Of a DNA stretch of 9,053 bases, positions 1-6,503 are shown in pieces. How positions within the stretch are numbered: the stretch's first letter is position 1; each line of letters begins with the position of its first letter. The stretch comes from Flavobacteriales bacterium. GTDB taxonomy: Bacteria > Bacteroidota > Bacteroidia > Flavobacteriales > UBA7430. The notes beneath the pieces are model-generated. The model was not told the origin of the DNA. It worked only from the letters and a program-made list of their open reading frames with translations, and ran no database searches. The position numbers were made by a program, and so were the translations under genes. Location: assembly GCA_024959975.1 (NCBI GenBank), contig JANXFM010000071.1, positions 1 to 9,053 on the forward strand. The letters run 5' to 3'.

Positions 1-393
1 GACGGCCCACGCGCCGCGATTACCATACTCCGAGGAAGACCAATAAAAATCATTTTCAAAAGAGTCCTTATTAGATTTAGTCATCTCTATTAACTCCTCT
101 TTAGTAAGTAATCTCCACTTGTGATGGTTTTCATATTTTTCCATTGCCTCACTCCAAGTCATTCGTTCGGGCTCATCATAAAACTGGTTAAAAGCCTGTT
201 GTCCTCCATCAAATAGCTGTTCGCATATTTCCTCCAAGTCTGATCCCTTCTCATCTTGTAATGTATCAGGATATACCCCATTGTTGTACCACTCATAAAC
301 GATGCTTAAAACCTCGTCTTCGGATAAACCTTTTTCTTTGATTATATTTTCATACATATCGGTTGTATTTTTCTTTATCCATAATTTAATCAT
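1..393 (-). CDS. DUF1566/Lcl_C-like domain protein, 3' part missing (window edge)
   Basis: The minus strand is open from an ATG at 393 down to base 1, giving 131 codons without a stop, so the C-terminus lies outside the window. Near the cut end are the blocks MTWSEAMEKY (78-87), WRLLTKEEL (93-101) and FYWSSSEYGNRGAWAV (116-131). These resemble the DUF1566/Lcl_C fold, where a W-R-L-P-T-x-E-E-L segment is followed by Y-W-S-S-[ST]-E and an A-W-x-V strand. The usual proline in the first block is a leucine here. Residues 14-75 are mostly helical and acidic, and I do not recognise them. No signal peptide is visible, so the protein is probably cytoplasmic. A second ATG at codon 13 (base 357) is an equally possible start, since neither has a clear ribosome binding site. 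Function is unknown; the family is broad and often found in accessory or surface proteins. The domain assignment is pattern recognition, moderately sure. Confidence 0.7.
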   Translation of the reverse strand, partial: MIKLWIKKNTTDMYENIIKEKGLSEDEVLSIVYEWYNNGVYPDTLQDEKGSDLEEICEQLFDGGQQAFNQFYDEPERMTWSEAMEKYENHHKWRLLTKEELIEMTKSNKDSFENDFYWSSSEYGNRGAWAV

Positions 394-606
394 CCTAAAT
401 AAAGTTACGATTTTTAAACCGTATTAAAAAGTCAATTCTAAGCTTTTATCAATAAATTGGTAGGAAACAGATAGTTAACGGCAAGTTTATGGGGGTGGGT
501 TTTATAAAAATAAACTTAATAAATAATACTAATGTATTGTACCAACTCATAAACAGTCCTTAACCAACATTTGTTAAAAACCCAGGGGTGAAAAAAGTCT
601 GAAAAC

Positions 607-643
607 AAAAAAAGAGTTCTGTTTTCACAGAACTCTTTTTTTT
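607..643 (-). terminator. Intrinsic terminator downstream of the tRNA gene
   Basis: A perfect inverted repeat has a CAGAACTCTTT-type arm on one side, its complement on the other, and a six-base loop (622-627). The stem core GAGTTCTG/CAGAACTC is flanked by A runs on one side and T runs on the other, so it can act in both directions. It starts immediately after the 3' end of the minus-strand tRNA and would end that transcript before the leftward DUF1566-like gene. Confidence 0.9.
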
Positions 644-644
644 G

Positions 645-718
645 TAGCGAGAACGAGATTTGAACTCGTGACCTCCGGGTTATGAATCCGACGCTCTAAC
701 CAACTGAGCTACCTCGCC
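645..718 (-). tRNA. tRNA-Met (anticodon CAU), elongator type
   Basis: The minus strand folds into a standard 74-base cloverleaf. The acceptor is GGCGAGG paired with TCTCGCT, with G-U pairs at both ends. The D arm is GCTC/GAGC, the anticodon loop is TTCATAA with CAT as the anticodon, and the T arm is ACGAG/CTCGT around TTCAAAT. The discriminator base is A and CCA is not encoded. The D stem begins GCTC, as in elongator tRNAs, rather than the GAGC of bacterial initiator tRNAs. The anticodon stem has an A31-C39 mismatch beside two G-C pairs. A CAU anticodon can also belong to the lysidine-modified tRNA-Ile2, but the overall sequence looks more like elongator Met. A promoter lies just upstream and a terminator just downstream, so it is probably a single-gene transcript. 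Confidence 0.93.
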
Positions 719-733
719 ATCTTTTAAGGGCTG

Positions 734-766
734 CAAATATAAAGTATTTAATAATCTTTTAGCAAA
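734..766 (-). promoter_or_regulatory. Promoter of the tRNA gene (Bacteroidota type)
   Basis: Read on the minus strand, TATATTTG (734-741) is an exact match to the Bacteroidota -7 consensus TAnnTTTG. A TTTG element (763-766) lies 21 bases upstream as the -33 box. The -7 box is 15 bases before the mature tRNA 5' end, which fits a short leader removed by RNase P. Confidence 0.75.
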
Positions 767-904
767 TGCTTTTTTCATTTTTTAACGTATTTTTTTTTGC
801 ACTTGTTTTCATGCTTGTAATAATTCTTAAATAAATCCAACGAAACTATAAAAGGTTTCTTTTTTCATTATATTGCAAAAGCTTAAATGCGATAAATATC
901 TATT

Positions 905-1288
905 ATGGCTTCAAAAAATAAATACCAAATTGAATTCCCGATACGTTCTTCACTGAGAATACTATTCAATCAGATTAGTACGCCCAGTGGTTTGTCAGAA
1001 TGGTTTGCAGACAATGTAAACATAAGAGGAAAAAACTACACTTTTTTTTGGGATGGAGATGAACAAGAAGCTGAACTGATTAGTAAAAAAAACAATCAAT
1101 GGATAAAGTTCAAATGGGAAGATGAGCCTTCTGACACCTACTTTGAACTCAAAATTATTATAGACGAAATCACACAGGACATCTCCCTTATTGTAACGGA
1201 CTTTGCAGAAGATGAGGATGATGAAGAGGAAGCAAAACTACTTTGGAATAAACAAATTGAAAAGCTAAGACAAAGTATCGGGTCTTAG
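905..1288 (+). CDS. START-like domain protein (SRPBCC fold)
   Basis: A 127-residue protein of the small START-like family found throughout Bacteroidota. The N-terminus has the typical pattern IEFPIRSS (9-16), then LFNQISTPSGLSEWFADNV (20-38). Beta strands with WDGDEQEAEL and IKFKWEDE follow, as in SRPBCC/AHSA1-like helix-grip folds that bind hydrophobic ligands or partner proteins. The C-terminal helix is preceded by a strongly acidic run (about residues 102-109, EDEDDEEE). There is no signal peptide or membrane segment, so it should be cytoplasmic. The biochemical role is not known. The ATG at 905 is the natural start because the family motif begins within a few residues of it. It lies 42 bases before the preferred start of the LptF/LptG permease gene and is probably co-transcribed with it. 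I recall this pairing from other Bacteroidota genomes, which would suggest a link to the envelope, but that is inference. Confidence 0.88.
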   Translation: MASKNKYQIEFPIRSSLRILFNQISTPSGLSEWFADNVNIRGKNYTFFWDGDEQEAELISKKNNQWIKFKWEDEPSDTYFELKIIIDEITQDISLIVTDFAEDEDDEEEAKLLWNKQIEKLRQSIGS

Positions 1289-1301
1289 AAATTCATATTT
1301 G

Positions 1302-1309
1302 TATATTTG
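1302..1309 (+). promoter_or_regulatory. Candidate -7 element before the LptF/LptG gene
   Basis: TATATTTG matches TAnnTTTG exactly. It sits in the short gap after the START-like gene and overlaps the upstream TTG start candidate at 1307. No convincing TTTG box is present 17-23 bases upstream, so this may be chance in AT-rich DNA. If it is real, transcription would begin around 1315 and only the TTG at 1331 could be used as the start. Confidence 0.35.
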
Positions 1310-1330
1310 CTCAATAGCAAATTTATAGTA

Positions 1331-2755
1331 TTGAAAACCCTACACAGACTCGTTTTAAAAGCATTTTTCGCTCCATTTTTTGGGACATTTTTCACCATGC
1401 TTCTTATACTACTCATGCAAAGCGTATGGAAATACATTGATGACTTAATCGGCAAAGGTTTAGAATGGACTGTCATTGTAGAAATTGTCTTCTACATTAT
1501 CCCGACTTTAATACCGATGGCGCTGCCTTTAGCTATTCTACTCTCCTCCTTGATGGCATTTGGGAAGCTTGGCGAAACCTACGAACTTACCGCCTTAAAA
1601 TCGTCTGGCATTTCGCTTTATAAAATTATGCGCCCTTTATTTGTAACGATTTGCATCATCTCTATAGGTGCATTTTTCTTTTCAAATCACGTTATACCTT
1701 ATTCAAATATGAAGTTCAAAACACTTCTCTACGATATTATGAATAAAAAGCTGGCGTTAAATATTCGCGAGGGTATCTTCTTTAACGATATTGAGGGGTA
1801 CAGCATAAAAGTAAATCATAAAGATGCCGATGGTAAAGTACTCAAAGACCTGCTCATCTACGACCACAGTGAAAAAATGGGAAATACCAAGGTTATCAAA
1901 GCTGAACATGGTAGCATGTACACTTCCCATAACAACCGATATTTGTATTTGGAATTATTTAATGGTTACAGTTATGAGGAAGTGGACCCTAAAGACCCAA
2001 AAAAGAGAGTTGACCTGCCATTTGCCCGATCAAGTTTTAAAGAACAAAAAATTCGTTTTGACATGTCATCATTTCAACTAGAGCGATCCGACGAAGAACG
2101 TTATTCTAATGTGGCGCAGTTTATGAATTTAAAACAATTGCAACAAAATGGTGATTCCCTAAAAAATACAATAAATGAAAGATTGCTAATCTTTAATGAA
2201 AAACTAAGATCATATTATAATTTTAATGCCGTCGACAGTCTTTCAAAATCGAATACTACACCTGTTGCATTTAACGTAAACTCCCTATCTAAAAACAAGA
2301 GAAGTCGCTTAACTAAAGCAGCGTCCAACCTTGTAAGGAGTAGTAAATCATATGTTTACAACACGCAACGTGAATTAAAATACAAAAACAAAAAACTTAA
2401 GAAAGCAAACATAGAATGGCATCGTAAATTCACTTTGTCTTTCGCCTGTATTGTACTCTTTTTGATAGGTGCTCCACTGGGTGCGATCATCCGCAAAGGT
2501 GGAATGGGTATACCCGTTCTCATCTCCATTTTATTTTTCTTAGCCTATCATATTTCATCGATAACCGGTGAGAAAAGTGCTTTACAAGGCATCATATCTG
2601 TCAGCCGGGGAATGTGGGCCTCATCCTTAATTTTAACGCCATTAGGCATTTTTTTCACCATCAAAGCAGCCAGCGATTCAACTTTGTTTGAAATTAGTAT
2701 GCACAGAGGGTTTGTAAAGAAATTAAAAGAATTATGGAATCGAAAAAAATCTTAA
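1331..2755 (+). CDS. LptF/LptG family permease (YjgP/YjgQ), LPS export
   Basis: Inner-membrane subunit of the LptB2FG ABC transporter, which extracts lipopolysaccharide from the inner membrane and passes it to LptC and the periplasmic bridge. Three N-terminal membrane helices (about 12-33, 49-76, 102-122 from this start) are followed by a periplasmic beta-jellyroll. Then come a basic helical stretch rich in Lys/Asn and three C-terminal helices (about 366-388, 393-412, 426-446). The cytoplasmic segment ELTALKSSGISLYKI after helix 2 is the usual coupling region that contacts LptB, and GAPLGAIIRKGGMGIP in helices 4-5 is a family signature. I chose the TTG at 1331 (474 residues) because homologs begin M-K-x-L-D-x-Y-x-L and this aligns with LKTLHRLVL. 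A TTG at 1307 gives 482 residues. No ATG precedes helix 1. Sequence alone does not separate LptF from LptG. The 3' end overlaps the next gene by 22 bases. Confidence 0.9.
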   Translation: MKTLHRLVLKAFFAPFFGTFFTMLLILLMQSVWKYIDDLIGKGLEWTVIVEIVFYIIPTLIPMALPLAILLSSLMAFGKLGETYELTALKSSGISLYKIMRPLFVTICIISIGAFFFSNHVIPYSNMKFKTLLYDIMNKKLALNIREGIFFNDIEGYSIKVNHKDADGKVLKDLLIYDHSEKMGNTKVIKAEHGSMYTSHNNRYLYLELFNGYSYEEVDPKDPKKRVDLPFARSSFKEQKIRFDMSSFQLERSDEERYSNVAQFMNLKQLQQNGDSLKNTINERLLIFNEKLRSYYNFNAVDSLSKSNTTPVAFNVNSLSKNKRSRLTKAASNLVRSSKSYVYNTQRELKYKNKKLKKANIEWHRKFTLSFACIVLFLIGAPLGAIIRKGGMGIPVLISILFFLAYHISSITGEKSALQGIISVSRGMWASSLILTPLGIFFTIKAASDSTLFEISMHRGFVKKLKELWNRKKS

Positions 2756-3909
2756 TTCTATCCCATAAACCTCCCTACCCTAAATTAGATGGAGGATGCA
2801 TAGCCATAGCACAAGTTTTAGAAGCCCTTTTAGAACAAGGTCATCAGATAACTTTCATCTGCATGGAAACAGACAAGCATCCATCAAGGAATACTTTACA
2901 ACATGAAAACCTAAACTACAAGTCTGTTTATGTTGATACTCGAATTAATATTTTTGGAGCGCTTAAGAACCTATTAAGCAAACAGTCGTATATTTTATCT
3001 CGATTTAATCAGAATGTATTTAACAAGAAACTTAGGGGCATTCTTCAGTCTGACTGCTTTGATATTGTCATTTTCGAAAGTTTATTCACAAGTTCATACT
3101 TAGATACCGTCAATGAATTAAGTACTGCAAAAAAAATCTATCGCTCTCATAATGTTGAGCACCTAATATGGGAAGAACAAAGTAAGTCTGACTCCAATAT
3201 ATTCTTAAAAAAATATTTAAGACAACAGGCTCGTCGACTTAAAAAAGAAGAAATAAACTTCTGGAATTCAATTAAATTTATTGCCTCTATTTCCAACGCT
3301 GACAGTGCTCATATTGCCAAATTCTGCTCAACCAAAGTCAATACAGTAAACATCTATGTTGAAAACAGGCATCTTGAACAAGTTGATGCGGCTTCAAAAA
3401 TCGACTTTTTCCATTTAGGGGCTATGGATTGGCGTCCTAATCAGGAAGCGATCTACTGGCTGCTAAATAAAGTATGGCCTGATTTACAAAAAGTAGAAAA
3501 TTCTGCAGAAATTCACATTGCAGGTAGAGGAATGCCAAAAAAATTAATCAACCGAAAACAAAAAGGTTTTTTCAATCATCACGAAGTAATAAATGCACTT
3601 GAGTTTATCTCTGAACACAAAGTCATGCTCGTTCCTTTGTTCTCCGGTTCCGGAATACGAGTAAAAATTATTGAGGGTATGGCTATGGGCAAATGTATTA
3701 TCAGCACGAATATCGGTGTTGAGGGAATTTCCTGTACTGATAAAAAGAATATTCTTATCGCCAACACAAAAGAGGAATTTATTGAGGCGATGAAATTCTG
3801 CATTCAAAATCCTGAACGGGTAAATAATATCGGAGCAGAAGCTAAAAAATATGCTGTCGAAAACTTTTCGAAAGGAGTCATTACAAATCAACTTAACAAG
3901 CTTTTATAA
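2734..3909 (+). CDS. Glycosyltransferase, GT-B fold, GT4-like (first of pair)
   Basis: A 391-residue soluble enzyme that should transfer a sugar from a nucleotide donor to a glycan or lipid acceptor on the cytoplasmic side of the membrane. The N-terminal Rossmann domain opens with ILILSHKPPYPKLDGG (6-21), the glycine-rich loop of this group, and includes IYRSHNVEHLIWEEQ (135-149), a motif common in Bacteroidota glycosyltransferases. The donor-binding domain has FFHLGAMDWRPNQEA (225-239), IHIAGRG (260-266) and SGSGIRVKIIEGMAMGK (304-320). This last block is the equivalent of the GT4 E-x7-E region, with Ser306 in place of the first Glu and Glu314 as the second. Donor and acceptor cannot be read from sequence. 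There is no signal peptide or membrane helix. The start overlaps the permease gene by 22 bases, so translation is probably coupled, and the next gene starts 2 bases after its stop codon ends. Confidence 0.9.
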   Translation: MESKKILILSHKPPYPKLDGGCIAIAQVLEALLEQGHQITFICMETDKHPSRNTLQHENLNYKSVYVDTRINIFGALKNLLSKQSYILSRFNQNVFNKKLRGILQSDCFDIVIFESLFTSSYLDTVNELSTAKKIYRSHNVEHLIWEEQSKSDSNIFLKKYLRQQARRLKKEEINFWNSIKFIASISNADSAHIAKFCSTKVNTVNIYVENRHLEQVDAASKIDFFHLGAMDWRPNQEAIYWLLNKVWPDLQKVENSAEIHIAGRGMPKKLINRKQKGFFNHHEVINALEFISEHKVMLVPLFSGSGIRVKIIEGMAMGKCIISTNIGVEGISCTDKKNILIANTKEEFIEAMKFCIQNPERVNNIGAEAKKYAVENFSKGVITNQLNKLL

Positions 3910-3910
3910 A

Positions 3911-5071
3911 ATGAAGTTGTTTGTAATCACATCTCGCATCCCCTACCCTTTAGAGAAAGGCGATAAACTCCGGATTTTTCACCAACTAAAAGGTCTGTCC
4001 AAAACACAAAAGATCTATCTGTGTGCTTTACAATCTCCATTCGGGAAAGAACATGAAAATGCTAAAGTAGTTTTAAGTGAGTTCTGTGAAGAAGTACATT
4101 TTATTAAATGCTCTCTCTTTCAGGTAGCTTTTAGCTTAATTAAGTCTTTATTTAATGGGCTTCCTTTTCAAACAGCTCTATTTACTGATGCCAATGCTAA
4201 AAAAAGAGTAGATCAACTTATTGAGAATATAAAACCCAATCACATTTACTGTCAGCTAACGAGGGCAGCAGAATATGTACGCGAAAAAAAATATCCTAAA
4301 ACTTTAGATTACATGGATGTGTTTTCAAAAGGAATGGAAAGGCGTGGAGAAAATTCAAAGATGATCTCTAAATGGCTTTACAAATGGGAAGCATCAAAAC
4401 AAAAAGCCTACGAAAAAACGATATTCGACGCATTTGATTCTCATACAATCATTACTGAAGAAGATAGAAACCATATAGAACATCCATTAAAAGATAAGAT
4501 TAGGGTTATAAGAAATGGTGTTGATTTCGACTATTTCAAACCCATCTCAAAAGCAAGCAAATACGATATTGTATTTGTAGGGAATATGGGCTACGCTCCA
4601 AATATTGATGCAGCCATTTTTCTGTGTAAAGAAATACTCCCTTTAATTAAAAAGGAGATACCCGATGTTAAAATTTTACTCGCTGGTGCTCAACCATCAT
4701 TGACGGTTCAAAATTTAAGATCAGAATCGGTGAAAATTAGTGGCTGGTTAGAAGATGTTAGGACTGCTTATTCAGAGTCTAAAATTTTTATAGCGCCTAT
4801 GCGCATAGGTACAGGACTGCAAAACAAATTACTCGAAGCCATGGCTATGGAAAAAGCCTGCATCACCACCTCCATTGCAAACAAAGCTTTACAAGCACCA
4901 AAAAACACAATTCTCATCGGCAATACTCCCGAAGAATTAGCCGAGAACTGTATACATCTACTCACTAATAAAACACAAAGAAACATACAGGCACAACAGG
5001 GAAATAAATTTGTAAAAGAAACTTATCAGTGGACTAAAACTACTGAACTTCTAAACAAATTGTTCCTTTAG
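3911..5071 (+). CDS. Glycosyltransferase, GT-B fold, similar to Stp1/TIGR03087 type (second of pair)
   Basis: A 386-residue GT-B enzyme, clearly different from its neighbour in most of its length. The N-terminal loop is TSRIPYPLEKGDKLR (7-21). Further motifs are LDYMDVFSKGMERR (132-145), ITEEDR (181-186), IRNGVDFDYF (200-209), VFVGNMGYAPNIDA (221-234), ISGWLEDVR (276-284) and APMRIGTGLQNKLLEAMAM (295-313). This combination resembles the sugar transferases described as PEP-CTERM/exosortase-associated (TIGR03087), although no exosortase gene is visible here. In the E-x7-E region Thr301 takes the place of the first Glu and Glu309 is kept. The ATG at 3911 is preferred because the family motif begins right after it and it follows the previous stop (TAA) by one base. 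An ATG at 3851 would add 20 residues unlike the family and overlap the upstream gene by 59 bases. The product is likely a surface or secreted glycan, but the sugar is unknown. Confidence 0.88.
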   Translation: MKLFVITSRIPYPLEKGDKLRIFHQLKGLSKTQKIYLCALQSPFGKEHENAKVVLSEFCEEVHFIKCSLFQVAFSLIKSLFNGLPFQTALFTDANAKKRVDQLIENIKPNHIYCQLTRAAEYVREKKYPKTLDYMDVFSKGMERRGENSKMISKWLYKWEASKQKAYEKTIFDAFDSHTIITEEDRNHIEHPLKDKIRVIRNGVDFDYFKPISKASKYDIVFVGNMGYAPNIDAAIFLCKEILPLIKKEIPDVKILLAGAQPSLTVQNLRSESVKISGWLEDVRTAYSESKIFIAPMRIGTGLQNKLLEAMAMEKACITTSIANKALQAPKNTILIGNTPEELAENCIHLLTNKTQRNIQAQQGNKFVKETYQWTKTTELLNKLFL

Positions 5072-5086
5072 TAATTCTTACCTTTG
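5060..5086 (+). promoter_or_regulatory. Candidate promoter of ribBA
   Basis: TACCTTTG (5079-5086) is an exact match to the Bacteroidota -7 consensus TAnnTTTG. A TTG (5060-5062) lies 16 bases upstream, slightly closer than usual. The -7 box is 14 bases before the ATG, which would give a very short leader. The element spans the end of the second glycosyltransferase gene and the 29-base gap, so ribBA can probably be expressed apart from the upstream genes. The gap is too short for an FMN riboswitch. Confidence 0.55.
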
Positions 5087-5100
5087 CAAAAAAGTCAACT

Positions 5101-6309
5101 ATGCTGGACCAACTCGACTCTATAGAAGAAGCTTTAGAAGATATCCGTCAGGGAAAAATAGTTATCGTAGTAGATGATGAAGATCGCGAAAATGAAGGTG
5201 ACTTTGTTGCAGCCGCCGAAATGGCTACCCCTGAAATGATTAATTTTATGGCAACTCACGGACGTGGTTTAATTTGCGCTCCTATTCTTGAAAAAAGAGC
5301 TGATGAGTTGAACCTGGAAATGATGGTGGGTAAAAATACCGATCCAAACCAAACACAGTTTACCGTTTCTGTCGATTTAATAGGACATGGATGTACTACA
5401 GGTATTTCTGCTAGTGACAGAGCAAAAACGACTCAGGCCCTAATCGATGAAAACACCAAACCGGAAGACCTGGGAAGACCCGGACACATCTTCCCATTAA
5501 AAGCTAAAAATGGTGGAGTGCTTAGAAGAACCGGACATACGGAAGCTTCTGTTGATTTAGCACGTCTGGCCGGATTAAAACCTGCCGGAGTTATTGTGGA
5601 AATTATGAATGAAGATGGTACTATGGCCAGACTTCCTCAATTAATTGAAATCGCAAAAAAACACAATTTAAAACTCATTTCCATAGAAGACCTGGTTGCT
5701 TACAGAATGCGTAAGGAAAGTTTGATCGAAAAAATGGAAACCATTAAACTACCTACAGAAAATGGTGAATTTACGCTAACGGCCTACAAACAAATAAATA
5801 CCGGCAGATACCACGTAGCACTACATAAAGGTAGTTGGAATAAAAATGAGCCTGTACTTGTACGTGTACACTCATCATGTATTACAGGTGATATATTTGG
5901 TTCTTGCAGATGCGATTGCGGACATCAATTAGAACGTGCCATGCAAATGGTAGAAAAAGAAGGTAGCGGTGTTATTGTATATATGAATCAGGAAGGACGG
6001 GGAATTGGTTTTATCAACAAACTCAAAGCATACAAACTTCAGGAAGAGGGTTATGACACGGTTCAGGCCAACGAAAAATTAGGTTTTAAACCAGATGAAA
6101 GAGATTATGGTGTGGGTGCTCAGATCCTTCACGATCTAGGTGTTAGTAAATTGCGTTTAATGACTAACAATCCAAAAAAACGCGCCGGTTTAATTGGTTA
6201 CGGACTTAAAATTGTCGAAAATGTAGCCATTGAAATAGAAACCAACGAACACAATAAATTCTACCTAAAAACAAAAAAAGATAAAATGGGACACGATCTG
6301 AATATGTAA
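5101..6309 (+). CDS. ribBA: Bifunctional 3,4-dihydroxy-2-butanone-4-phosphate synthase / GTP cyclohydrolase II
   Basis: A fused enzyme for the two entry steps of riboflavin synthesis. The RibB half makes 3,4-dihydroxy-2-butanone 4-phosphate from ribulose 5-phosphate. The RibA half opens GTP to 2,5-diamino-6-ribosylamino-pyrimidinone 5'-phosphate. RibB (about 1-202) has the acidic metal and substrate loop VVDDEDRENEGD (23-34), THGRGLIC (52-59) and RRTGHTEASVDLARLAGL (142-159), with His146 and Glu148 in the active site. GTP cyclohydrolase II (about 208-400) has VHSSCITGD (256-264) and GSCRCDCGHQLE (267-278), which supply the zinc ligands Cys260, Cys271 and Cys273. It also has NQEGRGIG (296-303), the PDERDYG stretch with the likely catalytic Arg334, and the GTP-binding TNNPKKRAGL (355-364). 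The length of 402 is normal for RibBA and both sites look intact. It is a cytoplasmic enzyme, 29 bases downstream of the glycosyltransferases, with its own probable promoter. Confidence 0.98.
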   Translation: MLDQLDSIEEALEDIRQGKIVIVVDDEDRENEGDFVAAAEMATPEMINFMATHGRGLICAPILEKRADELNLEMMVGKNTDPNQTQFTVSVDLIGHGCTTGISASDRAKTTQALIDENTKPEDLGRPGHIFPLKAKNGGVLRRTGHTEASVDLARLAGLKPAGVIVEIMNEDGTMARLPQLIEIAKKHNLKLISIEDLVAYRMRKESLIEKMETIKLPTENGEFTLTAYKQINTGRYHVALHKGSWNKNEPVLVRVHSSCITGDIFGSCRCDCGHQLERAMQMVEKEGSGVIVYMNQEGRGIGFINKLKAYKLQEEGYDTVQANEKLGFKPDERDYGVGAQILHDLGVSKLRLMTNNPKKRAGLIGYGLKIVENVAIEIETNEHNKFYLKTKKDKMGHDLNM

Positions 6310-6503
6310 GATAAAAAGAGGGTTGACTCCTTTCACAACTCACTAATAATCGATTGATTATAGCTGTTTTGTGGATTAACAAAATACAATACACAAAAGT
6401 TGAAGTAAATGTAATTTATGTGAGATAAATAAGCGGAAAATCACAATGAATACATCATTAATTTTACTATCTTAGTATAACTATATTTTACTACAAACTA
6501 CAA
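6310..6503 (+). other. Spacer between ribBA and the TonB-dependent receptor gene
   Basis: No gene or clear terminator is visible. There is an AT-rich hairpin candidate at 6367-6384 (TTTTGT, loop GGATTA, ACAAAA) without a T tract. A small inverted repeat lies at 6406-6418 (TAAAT, GTA, ATTTA). TATATTTT at 6483-6490 is one base from the Bacteroidota -7 consensus and 13 bases before the receptor ATG, but no TTTG box lies at the right distance. The receptor promoter is probably here, though I cannot place it firmly. Confidence 0.4.

Noticed and set aside
394..606. Possible small gene or RNA in the gap left of the terminator
   Set aside because: Both strands are full of stops and I found no convincing hairpin or promoter pair.
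1824..2081. Plus-strand open frame of 85 codons inside the permease gene
   Set aside because: It is a shifted frame within the periplasmic domain of the permease, which is itself intact.
3544..3891. Minus-strand open frame of 115 codons
   Set aside because: It lies entirely opposite the conserved C-terminal domain of the first glycosyltransferase, and its translation resembles no family.
3851..3910. Upstream ATG extension of the second glycosyltransferase
   Set aside because: It adds 20 residues not seen in the family and overlaps the upstream gene by 59 bases. The ATG at 3911 fits better.
6367..6384. Hairpin as a possible terminator after ribBA
   Set aside because: The stem is only six A/T-rich pairs, with no T tract after it.
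6206..6394. Minus-strand open frame across the end of ribBA
   Set aside because: It is a shadow of ribBA and the AT-rich spacer, without family resemblance.
6406..6418. Small inverted repeat TAAAT-GTA-ATTTA as an operator
   Set aside because: Short palindromes of A and T are expected by chance in this spacer, and no regulator is nearby.
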